Below are positions 17,770-27,402 of a stretch of 57,502 nucleotides of DNA, piece after piece. Source of the stretch: Bifidobacterium saimiriisciurei (lineage in GTDB: Bacteria; Actinomycetota; Actinomycetes; Actinomycetales; Bifidobacteriaceae). The translations under genes were made by a program, and so were the position numbers. Where the stretch lies: positions 1 to 57,502 of the forward strand of contig NZ_WHZU01000017.1 in assembly GCF_010667655.1 (NCBI RefSeq), given 5' to 3'. The stretch's first letter is position 1. Every line of letters begins with the position of its first letter. The notes below the pieces were generated by a model. That model did no database searches. It saw only the letters and a list, made by a program, of their open reading frames with translations, and had not been told where the DNA came from.

Positions 17770-19349
17770 TGGAAACGCAGACCACCACAGACATCGAATG
17801 CAGCGTGGAACATCTGAACTGGGGAGGTACATGGCCCGACCGCGAGCAGTTCCATCGTCTGGCCGATGCCGGATACCGCGTGATTCCCATCGTCCGGCGT
17901 CTGCTGGCCGATTCGTTGACCCCCGTCGGCTTCTATGAGCGCCTGGCCGGGGGACGGTCGGGCACCTTCATCCTTGAATCCGCGGAATACGGAGGCTCAT
18001 GGAGCAGGTACAGCTTCATCGGCGTCAACTCGATCGCCCAGCTGCGCTCCGATCATGGCGAGGCCAACTGGTTGGGCCGGGTCCCGGTCGGCGTGCCCGA
18101 ACACGGTGACGTGGTCGAGGTCGCCCATGAGGCGCTTCGGGTGCTCAAGGCGCCGAAGGTCAAGGGACTGCCCAACCTGACCAGCGGCCTTGTGGGGTCG
18201 GTCGGCTGGGACGCGATTCGTCACTGGGAGCCCACGCTTCGTGCACAGGCCCCGGACGAGACCGGCCAGCCCGAGCTGGCGCTAGCCCTCGCCACCGACA
18301 TCGCCGTCGTCGATCACGTCAGCGGATCGGTGTGGCTCATCGCCAACGCGGTCAATGTGGACGACAAGCCCACGCGTGCGGACGCCGCGTATGACGAGGC
18401 CGTCGAGCGTCTGGAATCCATGCAGCGCCGGGCCGCCACCCCGGTCGAGGGCGAGGCAAGGGTCAGTACGCTCGACCCGGACGCGAAACAGCCCGAGCTG
18501 CGGTTCCGCACGGCGAAAGGCGACTATGAGCACGCCGTCGAGGAGACGAAGCGGCACATCGTGGACGGCGACGTGTTCCAGACGGTGATCTCGCAGCGCC
18601 TGGACCTCGATTCCCCGGCCGACCCGTTTGACGTATACCGTGTACTGCGCACGCTCAACCCCAGCCCCTACATGTATTTCATGACTCTGACCGATGTGGA
18701 GGGCAGGGACTTCAATGTCATCGGATCCAGTCCGGAGACCCTTATCAAGGTCGATGACGGCCATGCCATGACGTTCCCGATCGCCGGCTCCCGCCCCCGA
18801 GGCGCCACGCCGGAGGAGGACGAGCGACTTGCCAAGGAACTGCTCGCCGATCCCAAGGAATGCAGCGAGCACATCATGCTGGTCGACCTTTCGCGCAACG
18901 ACCTGAGCAAGGTGTGCATTCCCAGCAGTGTTGAAGTGGTCAAGCTCATGGATATCAAGAGGTTCAGCCACATCATGCACATCTGCTCGACGGTGACGGG
19001 AACCGTCGATCCCGAACTGACGATATTCGACGTCTTCAAGTCCGCGTTCCCGGCCGGTACGCTTTCCGGCGCCCCCAAGCCGCGCGCCATCGAGATCATC
19101 GACGAGCTTGAGGTCGCCGACCGAGGTATCTACGGCGGCACCGTCGGCTACTTCGACTTCTCGGGCAACATGGACATGGCCATCGCCATCCGAACCGCGT
19201 TCCTGCGCGACCACGAGGCCAGCGTGCAGGCGGGAGCAGGCATCGTGCTCGATTCCGTGCCGGCCAACGAGTGGCAGGAGACCCGCAACAAGGCCGAGGC
19301 CTCGGTCGAGGCCGTGCAGATCGCGGCCCAGCTGAAAACCGTCAGGTAA
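17769..19349 (+). CDS. trpE: anthranilate synthase component I
   Basis: A 526-residue chorismate-using enzyme that makes anthranilate with the glutamine amidotransferase TrpG. The C-terminal chorismate-binding domain is clear: [55 protein letters not shown] and [14 protein letters not shown]. The N-terminal LLESAE-type feedback site ([17 protein letters not shown]) suggests tryptophan inhibition. ATG 17769 overlaps the hisI stop; GTG 17766 is also possible. AAGGAGGACGAG precedes both. trpG and trpD are not here. Confidence 0.95.
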   Translation: METQTTTDIECSVEHLNWGGTWPDREQFHRLADAGYRVIPIVRRLLADSLTPVGFYERLAGGRSGTFILESAEYGGSWSRYSFIGVNSIAQLRSDHGEANWLGRVPVGVPEHGDVVEVAHEALRVLKAPKVKGLPNLTSGLVGSVGWDAIRHWEPTLRAQAPDETGQPELALALATDIAVVDHVSGSVWLIANAVNVDDKPTRADAAYDEAVERLESMQRRAATPVEGEARVSTLDPDAKQPELRFRTAKGDYEHAVEETKRHIVDGDVFQTVISQRLDLDSPADPFDVYRVLRTLNPSPYMYFMTLTDVEGRDFNVIGSSPETLIKVDDGHAMTFPIAGSRPRGATPEEDERLAKELLADPKECSEHIMLVDLSRNDLSKVCIPSSVEVVKLMDIKRFSHIMHICSTVTGTVDPELTIFDVFKSAFPAGTLSGAPKPRAIEIIDELEVADRGIYGGTVGYFDFSGNMDMAIAIRTAFLRDHEASVQAGAGIVLDSVPANEWQETRNKAEASVEAVQIAAQLKTVR

Positions 19350-19426
19350 GACAATCGAGCGAAGCCCGGAAAAACTGTGCTATAAGGTGTGACTGTCGAC
19401 TCCGCACCTCATGCAAAAGGAGAATC

Positions 19427-21517
19427 ATGTCGGTATTGGACGATTTGGTGGCAGGCGCCATCGAAGACCAGCAGGCACGGGAACGCACCGTTCCGCTGGC
19501 GGCGTTGCAGGAACGGGTGGCATCATCCACCCGTAAACCCATCGACGCCCGTCGATGGCTGAAGCGTCGGGATTCCATACCGGTGATCGCGGAGATCAAG
19601 AGGGCCTCTCCCTCCAAGGGGCATTTGTCCGACATCCCCGACCCGGCGGCATTGGCCCGTGAATACGAAGCCGGCGGCGCCAGCGCGATTTCCGTGCTGA
19701 CAGAGGGCCGACGCTTCCTGGGCAGCCTCGACGATCTGGATGCCGTCCGCGACGCCGTGCGCATCCCCGTGCTGCGCAAGGACTTCATCGTCACCGACTA
19801 TCAGGTCTGGGAGGCGCGCGCGCACGGCGCCGACATGGTGCTGCTGATCGTCGCCGCATTGGACGACGACAGGCTGCGTCATCTTCTCGGGCTCGCCCAT
19901 GAACTCGGTCTGACCGTCCTTGTCGAAACGCATACGCGCGAGGAGATCGAGCGCGCGATCGCCGCCGGTGCAAGGGTCATCGGCATCAACGCCCGAAATC
20001 TCAAGGACCTCAGGGTGGACGTGAACAAATACAGCGAGCTTGCGGCGAACCTGCCGGAGGATGTCATCAGGGTGGCGGAATCCGGGGTCTTCGGTGCCGT
20101 CGAGGTCGAGGATTACGGCCGAGCCGGCGCGGACGCCGTGCTGGTCGGCGAAGGCGTGGCCACCGCCGACGACCATGAGCTTGCAGTGGAACGACTAGTG
20201 AAGGCAGGAGCAAGAGTGAAAGCATCCGAAACCACTCCGTTGAGCGAACACCACGGTCCGTACTGGGGACAGTTCGGCGGCCGTTACGTGCCCGAGGCGT
20301 TGATCACGGCATTGGACGAGCTTGAACGCGTCTACGACGAGGCCAAGGCGGATCCCGAATTCCACAAGGAGTTCATGACCCTGCAGCAGCGGTACGTGGG
20401 CCGTCCCTCGCCACTGACCGAGGCGCCGCGCTTCTCGAAGCTCGTCAGCGAGAAGACCGGCCTCGATGCGCGCATCTTCCTCAAGCGCGAGGACCTCAAC
20501 CATACCGGCGCTCATAAGATCAACAACGCGCTCGGACAGGCGCTGCTCGTCAAGCGCATGGGCAAGACCCGCGTGATCGCCGAGACCGGCGCCGGACAGC
20601 ACGGCGTGGCCACCGCCACCGTATGCGCCATGCTCGGACTCAAGTGCCGCATCTACATGGGCCAGATCGACGCACGTCGCCAGGCCCTCAACGTGGCGCG
20701 CATGCGCATGCTCGGCGCCGAGGTCGTGGAAGTCACCCTCGGCGACAAGATCCTCAAGGACGCCATCAACGAGGCGCTGCGCGACTGGGTCACCAACGTC
20801 AAGGACACCCATTACCTGCTCGGCACCGTCGCAGGTCCCCATCCGTTCCCCGAGATGGTGCGCGACTTCCAGAAGATCATCGGCGAGGAGGCCAGGCAAC
20901 AGCTCAAGGACTGGTATGGCATCGACCATCCGGACGCGGTGTGCGCATGCGTGGGCGGCGGATCCAACGCCATCGGTGTGATGAACGCGTTCCTCGATGA
21001 CGAACGTGTGAACCTGTACGGCTACGAGGCCGGCGGAGATGGCCCCGAATCGGGCAGGCACGCCGTCCGCTTCGCTCCCGGAACCGGCCAGCTCGGCATG
21101 TTCCAGGGAGCCAAGAGCTACCTGCTGGAGACCGACGAGGGGCAGACCCTTGATACCTACTCCATCTCCGCAGGCCTCGACTATGCCTCCGTCGGTCCGG
21201 AGCACGCATGGCTCAAGGACATCGGCCGTGTCAACTACAGCTGGGCCACCGACGAAGAGGCCATGAACGCGTTCCGCGACCTGAGCCAGACCGAGGGCAT
21301 CATTCCCGCCATCGAAAGCTCGCATGCGGTCGCCGGCGCGTACAAGGCCGCCGCCGACCTCAAGGCCAAGGGATACGACAAGGCGGTGATGATCGTCAAT
21401 ATCTCCGGCCGCGGCGACAAGGACATGGCCACCGCCGGCAAATGGTTCGGATACCTCACCGACGACCAGGCAGCCGCGCTTGAAGTCACCGGCGCGCACG
21501 GCGACACCGTCGCCTGA
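19427..21517 (+). CDS. trpC-trpB: fused indole-3-glycerol phosphate synthase / tryptophan synthase beta
   Basis: A 696-residue bifunctional protein. Residues ~1-262 are a complete TrpC barrel ([40 protein letters not shown]). After a short linker of ~10 residues comes complete TrpB, starting near [24 protein letters not shown] carries the PLP lysine at residue 364, [10 protein letters not shown] follows, then GGGSNAIG. The first part closes the indole ring and the second, with TrpA (next gene, 24 bases downstream), joins indole to serine. The ATG at 19427 has AAAAGGAGAA. The single frame across the junction is clean, so this is a true fusion. Fused TrpC-TrpB is known in bifidobacteria. TrpF and TrpD are not in the window. 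Confidence 0.95.
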   Translation: MSVLDDLVAGAIEDQQARERTVPLAALQERVASSTRKPIDARRWLKRRDSIPVIAEIKRASPSKGHLSDIPDPAALAREYEAGGASAISVLTEGRRFLGSLDDLDAVRDAVRIPVLRKDFIVTDYQVWEARAHGADMVLLIVAALDDDRLRHLLGLAHELGLTVLVETHTREEIERAIAAGARVIGINARNLKDLRVDVNKYSELAANLPEDVIRVAESGVFGAVEVEDYGRAGADAVLVGEGVATADDHELAVERLVKAGARVKASETTPLSEHHGPYWGQFGGRYVPEALITALDELERVYDEAKADPEFHKEFMTLQQRYVGRPSPLTEAPRFSKLVSEKTGLDARIFLKREDLNHTGAHKINNALGQALLVKRMGKTRVIAETGAGQHGVATATVCAMLGLKCRIYMGQIDARRQALNVARMRMLGAEVVEVTLGDKILKDAINEALRDWVTNVKDTHYLLGTVAGPHPFPEMVRDFQKIIGEEARQQLKDWYGIDHPDAVCACVGGGSNAIGVMNAFLDDERVNLYGYEAGGDGPESGRHAVRFAPGTGQLGMFQGAKSYLLETDEGQTLDTYSISAGLDYASVGPEHAWLKDIGRVNYSWATDEEAMNAFRDLSQTEGIIPAIESSHAVAGAYKAAADLKAKGYDKAVMIVNISGRGDKDMATAGKWFGYLTDDQAAALEVTGAHGDTVA

Positions 21518-21540
21518 AAGCAAGAGGAGCGAAGACAACA

Positions 21541-22413
21541 ATGACGAACACAGCAACCACGCCCTCCGGACAGCCGCTGGGCATCAGCCACAAGGCAAGC
21601 CTCACCGAGACGATGTTCGATCGACTCCGGAAGCAGAACCGTCCCGCGTTCATCGGATACCTGCCCTATGGCTTCCCGGACCCCGACGTCTCCCTCGACG
21701 CATTGCGGACCATGGTCGAGCATGGCGTCGACGCCGTCGAGATCGGTCTGCCCTACTCCGACCCCGTCATGGACGGCCCGGTCATCCAGGCGGCAAGCCA
21801 GATCGCCCTCGACAACGGCGAGAGCATCAACAACGTGTTCAAGGCGGTGGAGACCGTGGCCAACGCCGGCGGCGTTCCTCTCATCATGAGCTACTGGAAC
21901 CTCATCTATCATTATGGTGTGGAGCGTTTCGCCCGCGACTTCGAGAACGCCGGCGGCGCCGGCCTTATCACGCCGGACCTCATTCCGGATGAGGCGGGGG
22001 AGTGGATCGAGGCCTCCGACCGTCACGGTCTGGACCGCATCTTCCTGGTGTCTCCGGATTCGGCCGACGAGCGGCTGGAGACCGTCGCGAGGAACGCCCG
22101 TGGCTTCGTCTACGCGGCCTCGCGCATGGGCGTGACCGGCGAACGTGACACCATCTCGTCCTCGCCCGAGCATCTAGTGGAACGTACCCGCAACGCAGGC
22201 GCGAAGAACGTGTGCGTCGGCATCGGCGTCTCCACGGCGCAGCAGGCGGCCAAGGTCGGTTCCTACGCCGATGGTGTGATCGTCGGCTCCGCATTGGTGC
22301 ACACGCTTCTGAACGACGACAACAGGACCGCCCGTGACACGGATGAAGGCCTGAGGCTGCTCGCCGCCAAGACCGACGAGCTCGCCGAGGGCGTGCGCGC
22401 CGCACGTTCCTGA
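21541..22413 (+). CDS. trpA: tryptophan synthase alpha subunit
   Basis: A 290-residue barrel enzyme that splits indole-3-glycerol phosphate and channels indole to TrpB. The catalytic Glu lies in DAVEIGLPYSDPVMDGPVIQ and the catalytic Asp in the GLITPDLIPDEAGEW region; SRMGVTGERD follows. An N-terminal tail of ~20 residues precedes the core. AAGAGGAGCGAAG lies upstream of ATG 21541. It is co-transcribed with the TrpC-TrpB fusion. Confidence 0.95.
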   Translation: MTNTATTPSGQPLGISHKASLTETMFDRLRKQNRPAFIGYLPYGFPDPDVSLDALRTMVEHGVDAVEIGLPYSDPVMDGPVIQAASQIALDNGESINNVFKAVETVANAGGVPLIMSYWNLIYHYGVERFARDFENAGGAGLITPDLIPDEAGEWIEASDRHGLDRIFLVSPDSADERLETVARNARGFVYAASRMGVTGERDTISSSPEHLVERTRNAGAKNVCVGIGVSTAQQAAKVGSYADGVIVGSALVHTLLNDDNRTARDTDEGLRLLAAKTDELAEGVRAARS

Positions 22414-22481
22414 ACATGATTCGCCGGCGGTCGCACCGGTCCTTTGCACGGCCGGTGCGACCGTCCTGATGTGAACGAGGC

Positions 22482-23441
22482 ATGATGACCGTAGCATCGA
22501 TTCCCTCCCCGACTTTTTCGGAGTTCCACATAGGCCCGCTGACCATTCATATGTATGCGATATGCATCCTGATCGGGGTATGTTTCGCCGTATGGATCCT
22601 CAGCGTCCGATGGAGGAAGCTCGGTGGCATCTTCGACCAGGTGCTCGACACCACGCTGGTCGCGGTGCCCAGCGGTCTTGTCGGCGCACGGCTTTACCAC
22701 TGCATCACCACTCCCGAGGCGTACTTCCCCCCAAGCGGCGAGCTCATCAACATCGTCAAGGTATGGGAAGGCGGCATGGCCATCTTCGGCGGCATCAGCG
22801 TCGGAGCGCTTGGAGCCTTCCTGTGGTGCCGGCACAGGCGATATCCGTTCGCCCTGCTCGCAGACGCTCTGGCTCCGGGCCTCATGGTGGCCCAGGCCAT
22901 CGGACGTCTCGGCAACTGGTTCAACCAGGAGCTGTACGGCAAACCCACCACGCTGCCATGGGGGTTGGCGCTCAACGACGCCGACGCCATCGGCAAGACG
23001 CAGGTCTGCTATAACGGGCAGCCATGCCCCGTGGGCACGCTGTTCCACCCCACCTTCCTCTACGAGATGCTGTGGAACCTCGTGGGCGCCGCGCTCCTCG
23101 TGGTCATCGGCCGCAGGCTCGCCGGACGGTTGAAGGCGGGCCAGCAGTTCGCCATGTACCTCATGTGGTACGGAGTCGGCCGTACATGGATCGAGATGCT
23201 GCGCATCAACTTCTCCACGGAGATCCTCGGTCTGCGCATCAACGTCTGGACCGCGCTTATCGTATTCGTGCTCGGCGTGGTCCTGTTCCTCGCACTGGGC
23301 CGGCGCGGACACAGCGTCGAAGAGCTGTCGAAACGACTCACCGCGGTCACCGCGGACGAGCTCGAACGCATCAACGCGCAGGAGCAGGCCGCCAAGGAGG
23401 CGCGGCGGCGCAAGGGCGGCCGGACCCCGTCGGGACGCTGA
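22482..23441 (+). CDS. lgt: prolipoprotein diacylglyceryl transferase
   Basis: A 319-residue polytopic membrane enzyme transferring diacylglycerol from phosphatidylglycerol to the lipobox Cys of prolipoproteins. VGARLYHCITTPE, the Lgt signature AIGRLGNWFNQELYG, and the late GRTWIEMLRIN motif are present, with about seven membrane segments. The C-terminal tail is long, charged and basic. Two start codons are adjacent (22482 and 22485). The lipoprotein at 3036-4553 is a predicted substrate. lgt after trpA is a usual actinobacterial arrangement. Confidence 0.95.
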   Translation: MMTVASIPSPTFSEFHIGPLTIHMYAICILIGVCFAVWILSVRWRKLGGIFDQVLDTTLVAVPSGLVGARLYHCITTPEAYFPPSGELINIVKVWEGGMAIFGGISVGALGAFLWCRHRRYPFALLADALAPGLMVAQAIGRLGNWFNQELYGKPTTLPWGLALNDADAIGKTQVCYNGQPCPVGTLFHPTFLYEMLWNLVGAALLVVIGRRLAGRLKAGQQFAMYLMWYGVGRTWIEMLRINFSTEILGLRINVWTALIVFVLGVVLFLALGRRGHSVEELSKRLTAVTADELERINAQEQAAKEARRRKGGRTPSGR

Positions 23442-23505
23442 CCACCGCAACATGAACACCGCATGAATGATGCGACCATTCACGTGTCTCGTCGTTCAGT
23501 TTCCC

Positions 23506-23511
23506 TAGAAT
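23506..23511 (+). promoter_or_regulatory. candidate -10 element giving a leaderless rpe mRNA
   Basis: TAGAAT at 23506-23511 ends 7 bases before the ATG at 23519, which would place the transcript start at the start codon. There is no Shine-Dalgarno-like sequence before this ATG. The -35 region is weak. Confidence 0.45.
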
Positions 23512-23518
23512 GGATATC

Positions 23519-24184
23519 ATGACGATTCAAATTGCACCAAGTATTCTTTCCGCCGATTTCTGCAATCTCGAGCGCGACCTGCATGCCATCGCCAATGCCG
23601 ACCTTGTTCACGTCGATGTGATGGATCATCATTTCGTCCCCAACCTTACGCTGGGCGAGCCCATCGTCAAGCGCATCTGCGAGGTCAGCCCGCTTCCCGT
23701 GGACGTGCACCTCATGATCGAGGACCCCGATCGCTGGGCCCCGGAATTCGCCAAGTGCGGAGCGCAGTCCGTGACCTTCCACATGGGTGCCACCCATGCC
23801 CCGGTGCGCCTTGCCCGCCAGCTGCGTGATATGGGCTGCAAGGCCTGCTTCGCCGTCCGTCCCGCCGAGCCGGTCGAGCCGCTCTTCGACATCCTCGACG
23901 AGTTCGACATGGTGCTCATCATGACGGTCGAGCCCGGTTTCGGCGGTCAGAAGTTCCTCGCCAACCAGATGGCCAAGACCCGCAGGCTTCGCGATGAGAT
24001 CATCCGCCGGGGTCTCGACACCCACATCCAGGTCGACGGCGGCGTCAGCCCCTCCACCGCGCATATCGTGGCCGAGGCCGGCGCCGATGTGCTGGTGGCG
24101 GGTTCCGCGGTCTACTGTGCGGACGACCCCGCCAAGGCCATCAACGAAATTCGAGACAACGCCCAGGCAGCCTACCGGGACTGA
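23519..24184 (+). CDS. rpe: ribulose-phosphate 3-epimerase
   Basis: A 221-residue barrel enzyme interconverting ribulose 5-phosphate and xylulose 5-phosphate. IAPSILSADFCNLERD, VHVDVMDHHFVPNLT, VDVHLMIEDP, MTVEPGFGGQKF and QVDGGVSPST are all diagnostic. In bifidobacteria xylulose 5-phosphate feeds phosphoketolase (the bifid shunt), so rpe is central to sugar fermentation (established). ATG 23519 is favoured because the conserved segment starts there; an upstream in-frame ATG at 23510 overlaps the probable -10 element. Confidence 0.95.
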   Translation: MTIQIAPSILSADFCNLERDLHAIANADLVHVDVMDHHFVPNLTLGEPIVKRICEVSPLPVDVHLMIEDPDRWAPEFAKCGAQSVTFHMGATHAPVRLARQLRDMGCKACFAVRPAEPVEPLFDILDEFDMVLIMTVEPGFGGQKFLANQMAKTRRLRDEIIRRGLDTHIQVDGGVSPSTAHIVAEAGADVLVAGSAVYCADDPAKAINEIRDNAQAAYRD

Positions 24185-24195
24185 AGACGTTGCCG

Positions 24196-24244
24196 TGGAT
24201 TCATCCCCCGATGAATCCATAATCAGCCGGGGCCTTGCCCCGGC
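24196..24244 (+). terminator. two tandem hairpins between rpe and hisE
   Basis: A 9-bp stem (24196-24204 with 24211-24219) and an 8-bp GC stem (24226-24233 with 24237-24244) follow rpe. Neither has a T-tract, so partial termination or message processing is more likely than full stop. hisE begins 24 bases later. Confidence 0.5.
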
Positions 24245-24267
24245 TTCATCAAAGGAGAATCCCAAGT

Positions 24268-24531
24268 ATGAAGACCTTCGATTCCTTGTTCGAGGAACTG
24301 AGCGCCAAGGCCGAAGCCAAGTCCGCCGGCTCGCTGACCGTCGAGGAGCTGGAAAAGGGCACGCATTTCATCGGCAAGAAACTCGTCGAGGAGGCGGGGG
24401 AGAGCTGGATCGCCGCCGAATACGAAGGCGCCGACCGCACCGCCGAGGAACTCAGCCAGCTGCTGTACCACGTTCAGGTGATGATGATCGACCGTGGCAT
24501 CAGCCTCGAGGACGTCTACAAGCACCTGTGA
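24268..24531 (+). CDS. hisE: phosphoribosyl-ATP pyrophosphatase
   Basis: An 87-residue MazG-like all-alpha enzyme hydrolysing PR-ATP to PR-AMP, the second step of histidine synthesis. [12 protein letters not shown] and the [14 protein letters not shown] helix hold the Mg-binding acidic residues. Size and separation from HisI are as in other Actinobacteria. AAAGGAGAATC precedes the ATG. hisG, the preceding pathway step, is next. Confidence 0.95.
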   Translation: MKTFDSLFEELSAKAEAKSAGSLTVEELEKGTHFIGKKLVEEAGESWIAAEYEGADRTAEELSQLLYHVQVMMIDRGISLEDVYKHL

Positions 24532-24549
24532 GCCGATCCCACGGCTCCG

Positions 24550-24594
24550 CGGCCGCGTGACCGGTTATTTCCACAGGACACGCGGCCGTTTTTT
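24550..24594 (+). terminator. hairpin with T-tract between hisE and hisG
   Basis: CGGCCGCGTG (24550-24559) pairs with CACGCGGCCG (24579-24588) and is followed by six T. It is a good intrinsic terminator placed between two genes of one pathway, so hisG may depend on read-through or an attenuation-type control, or on its own promoter. Confidence 0.75.
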
Positions 24595-24618
24595 CAAATT
24601 CACGATCAAGGGGAAACC

Positions 24619-25470
24619 ATGCTGAGAATTGCCGTGCCCAACAAGGGCATGCTGTCCGAACCCGCTTGGAACATGTTGTCCGAAGCCGGATACCGTCTGC
24701 GCACCAATTCGCGTCAGCTCGTCGTCGAGGATCCCGACAACGACATCGAGCTGTTCTATCTGCGTCCGCTGGACATCGCCGTATACGTCGGCCGTGGAAC
24801 CATCGACTGCGGCATCACCGGCGAGGATCTGCTGAAGAACTCGGGCACCGAGGCCATCGAGCATATGCCGCTCGGCTTCGGCGCATCCACGTTCCGCTTT
24901 GCCGCGCCCAACGACTCCGCGTTCTCCAAGCTCGAGGACATCGACGGCAAGCGCGTCGGCACGTCGTTCGACAAGCTGGTCCACGACTATCTTGTGGAGC
25001 ACGGCATCAACGCAGAGACCATCCATCTGGACGGGGCCGTCGAGTCCTCCGTGCAGCTGGGCGTGGCCGATCTCATCGCGGACGTCGTGTCCACGGGAAC
25101 CACGCTGCGGAATGCGGGGCTGCGCATCTTCGCCGACCCGATCATGCACTCCGAGGCCTGCCTGATCCGTTCCCCGAGGCTCGATCCGGAGGATGAGCGC
25201 CTCGCCGTGCTGAGCCGTCGCCTCGAAGGCGTGCTCACCGCCCAGCGCTACGTGCTCATGGACTATGACATCCCCGTCTCCAAGGTCGCAGCCGCCGTCG
25301 ACGCGGCACCCGGCTTCGAAAGCCCGACCATCTCCCCGTTGCACGACAAGCAGTGGAACGCGGTCCGCGTCATGGTGCCGAAGGCGCAGGTCAACCAGAT
25401 TATGGACAAGCTGTACGAGGTGGGCGCCCGCGGCATCATCGTCACCGCGCTGCAGGCCTCCCGCATGTGA
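24619..25470 (+). CDS. hisG: ATP phosphoribosyltransferase, long form
   Basis: A 283-residue HisG catalysing the first, committed step of histidine synthesis (ATP + PRPP to PR-ATP). [41 protein letters not shown] are diagnostic. Its length and C-terminal ACT-like domain (from about residue 210, ending [12 protein letters not shown]) mark the long, self-regulated form inhibited by histidine, which needs no HisZ. AAGGGGAAA precedes the ATG. Confidence 0.96.
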   Translation: MLRIAVPNKGMLSEPAWNMLSEAGYRLRTNSRQLVVEDPDNDIELFYLRPLDIAVYVGRGTIDCGITGEDLLKNSGTEAIEHMPLGFGASTFRFAAPNDSAFSKLEDIDGKRVGTSFDKLVHDYLVEHGINAETIHLDGAVESSVQLGVADLIADVVSTGTTLRNAGLRIFADPIMHSEACLIRSPRLDPEDERLAVLSRRLEGVLTAQRYVLMDYDIPVSKVAAAVDAAPGFESPTISPLHDKQWNAVRVMVPKAQVNQIMDKLYEVGARGIIVTALQASRM

Positions 25471-25480
25471 TTCACACCGT

Positions 25481-26104
25481 ATGAGCAAACACACACATAA
25501 CGGCGAGGACGAGGCGTTCAGCCCGGAGCCGAAGAACATCATCTGGACGGTGCCGAATGCGATCAGCTTCCTTCGCATCCTCTCCATCCCGGTCATAGCG
25601 GTGCTGATTTCAAAACGGTATCTGGTCTGGTCGTTGATCGTTCTCGCCGTCTCCTCGGCGTCCGATGGCGTCGACGGATACATCGCCAGGAAATTCGACC
25701 AGGTGAGCAGGATCGGGCAGATACTCGATCCCATCGCCGACAGGCTGCTCATCATCTTTTCGATGCTGGCGCTTGGATGGGCGCAGATCCTTCCATGGTG
25801 GCTGCTCATCGCCGTCGGGTCGAGGGATGTGGTCATGCTCGGCGAGGTCCTGCTGCTGTCCGACAGGGACTATGGCCCGCTGCCGGTGCATTTCGTCGGC
25901 AAGGCGGGCACCGCCCTGCTGCTCATGTCGGTGCCGGTACTCATCGTCGCCGATCTGAGCGGCTCGACGTTCTTCCAGGTGCTTCACCTCATCGGTGTGG
26001 CGGGTGCCATCTGGGGCGCCGTGCTGTACTGGTGTGCCGGACTCATCTACATCATGCAGGGCCACGCGCTGCTTAGCAAGGACAAGAGACGCGTCAATGC
26101 CTGA
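25481..26104 (+). CDS. CDP-alcohol phosphatidyltransferase
   Basis: A 207-residue membrane enzyme with the complete family signature D62-x2-D65-G-x2-A-R-x8-G79-x3-D83-x3-D87 and several hydrophobic segments. Such enzymes move a phosphatidyl group from CDP-diacylglycerol to an alcohol. The best guess is phosphatidylglycerophosphate synthase (pgsA), but other actinobacterial members use inositol phosphate or cardiolipin-forming acceptors, so the substrate is not proved. It starts 11 bases after hisG and overlaps the next DUF881 gene by 8 bases, forming a unit with the DUF881/small-basic/DUF881 genes. Confidence 0.85.
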   Translation: MSKHTHNGEDEAFSPEPKNIIWTVPNAISFLRILSIPVIAVLISKRYLVWSLIVLAVSSASDGVDGYIARKFDQVSRIGQILDPIADRLLIIFSMLALGWAQILPWWLLIAVGSRDVVMLGEVLLLSDRDYGPLPVHFVGKAGTALLLMSVPVLIVADLSGSTFFQVLHLIGVAGAIWGAVLYWCAGLIYIMQGHALLSKDKRRVNA

Positions 26105-27059
26105 ACACGAACCACCGGTATCATTCCCCGTGGCGCCGGACAACACGCCGATCCGTAGGCGCTCGGCGTTCTCCCGATCGGTTTTCGGTCTCATCAACCG
26201 CCACGCCGTCAAGGACGAGGTCCACGGTGTCGGCAGGTCTCGCCGCCGCAAGGTCAGCGACGAGGCCCTCCATCTCATCGACGATCTGACGAACCGTCCC
26301 ATCGACCCGATGTTCGGCGACTCCACCCTGGTCCCGCAACGCCAGTCCCGCACCATGACATGGGTCACCAAGGTGCTGACGTTCGTGTTCTGCGTCATCG
26401 TGGGAATCTCCGGATGCGTCATCGTGCAGGAACTGCACATGAACACCAGGCAGAAGGTGCGAGAGGAGCTCGCCAGCCAGGTCGTCACCATGAACGACAA
26501 GCAGCATGGGTTGGAGTCCGATGTGGCGTCGTTGCGGTCGCAGATCGATTCCATGACCAAGAATCTGCACGCCAATGCCGATTCCACCGCGCAAAAGGAT
26601 TCCATACTCAACGGAACGGCCGCGGTCAGCGGTCCCGGGGTGACCGTCACCCTTACCGATCCCATCGCGGCCGAGAACCAGAAGGGCGATCTGCCCCGCG
26701 ACGACCACGGCCACGCCATCCGCGTCGTCTCGGACACCGACCTGCAGATGTTCGTCTCTCGGCTGTGGGATTCCGGGGCCGAGGCCATAGCCATCAACGG
26801 GGTGAGGATAGGCGTCCAGTCGTCGATCCGGGTGGCCGGGCAGACCATCCTCGTCGGAGTCACCTCCGTGGAGAGCCCCTACAGGATTCAGGCGATAGGC
26901 GACAGATACACTCTCAGTCAGTCGGTGCGCAAACAGAACAACGCCACGTTGTATGATTCGCTTGCACAGGTGGGCATCTATCCGGAGGTCGCGCAGTCAG
27001 CGACGATTACACTGGAGGCATCGAGCGCGCCCGACCTGAAGTATGCGAGAAAGGAATGA
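26097..27059 (+). CDS. DUF881 family membrane-anchored protein 1
   Basis: A 320-residue protein. About 90 cytosolic residues rich in Arg precede one membrane segment (around residues 90-110, VTKVLTFVFCVIVGISGCVIV). A short coiled-coil-like stretch (with VASLRSQIDSM) and a DUF881 domain (GPGVTVTLTD, LWDSGAEAIAINGVRI, SPYRIQAIGD) follow. DUF881 proteins occur in Actinobacteria and Firmicutes, usually in pairs; function is not established. The gene overlaps the phosphatidyltransferase gene by 8 bases. Possibly acts at the membrane together with the next two products. Confidence 0.85.
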   Translation: MPEHEPPVSFPVAPDNTPIRRRSAFSRSVFGLINRHAVKDEVHGVGRSRRRKVSDEALHLIDDLTNRPIDPMFGDSTLVPQRQSRTMTWVTKVLTFVFCVIVGISGCVIVQELHMNTRQKVREELASQVVTMNDKQHGLESDVASLRSQIDSMTKNLHANADSTAQKDSILNGTAAVSGPGVTVTLTDPIAAENQKGDLPRDDHGHAIRVVSDTDLQMFVSRLWDSGAEAIAINGVRIGVQSSIRVAGQTILVGVTSVESPYRIQAIGDRYTLSQSVRKQNNATLYDSLAQVGIYPEVAQSATITLEASSAPDLKYARKE

Positions 27060-27065
27060 TGGAAC

Positions 27066-27398
27066 ATGCCGGCAATCATCGGTCTGATCGTAGGCGTCGT
27101 CGTGGGCATCTTCATCAAGCCCGACGTGCCGGTGGCGCTGCAGCCCTATCTGCCGATCATGGTGGTCGCGGCCATCGACGCTCTTCTCGGGTCCGCGCGC
27201 GCGTATTTCGAGCGCAGCTTCTCCGACCGCGTGTTCGTGATATCGTTTCTCTCCAACGTGGTGACCGCGGCCCTGCTGGTGTTCCTCGGCGACCAGCTGG
27301 GCGTCGGATCCCAGCTGACGACGGCCGTCATCGTGGTGCTCGGCATCCGCATCTTCTCGAACGTATCGGCGATTCGCCGATTCATCTTCAGGGGCTGA
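27066..27398 (+). CDS. small basic family membrane protein (DUF1290)
   Basis: A 110-residue protein with about three membrane segments. PAIIGLIVGVVVGIFI and LGIRIFSNVSAIRRFIF frame the usual DUF1290 'small basic protein' pattern. It sits 6 bases after one DUF881 gene and 4 bases before another, the conserved actinobacterial trio. The molecular function is unknown. The close spacing says the three proteins are made together, probably as a membrane complex (inference). Confidence 0.88.
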   Translation: MPAIIGLIVGVVVGIFIKPDVPVALQPYLPIMVVAAIDALLGSARAYFERSFSDRVFVISFLSNVVTAALLVFLGDQLGVGSQLTTAVIVVLGIRIFSNVSAIRRFIFRG

Positions 27399-27402
27399 CG
27401 GC

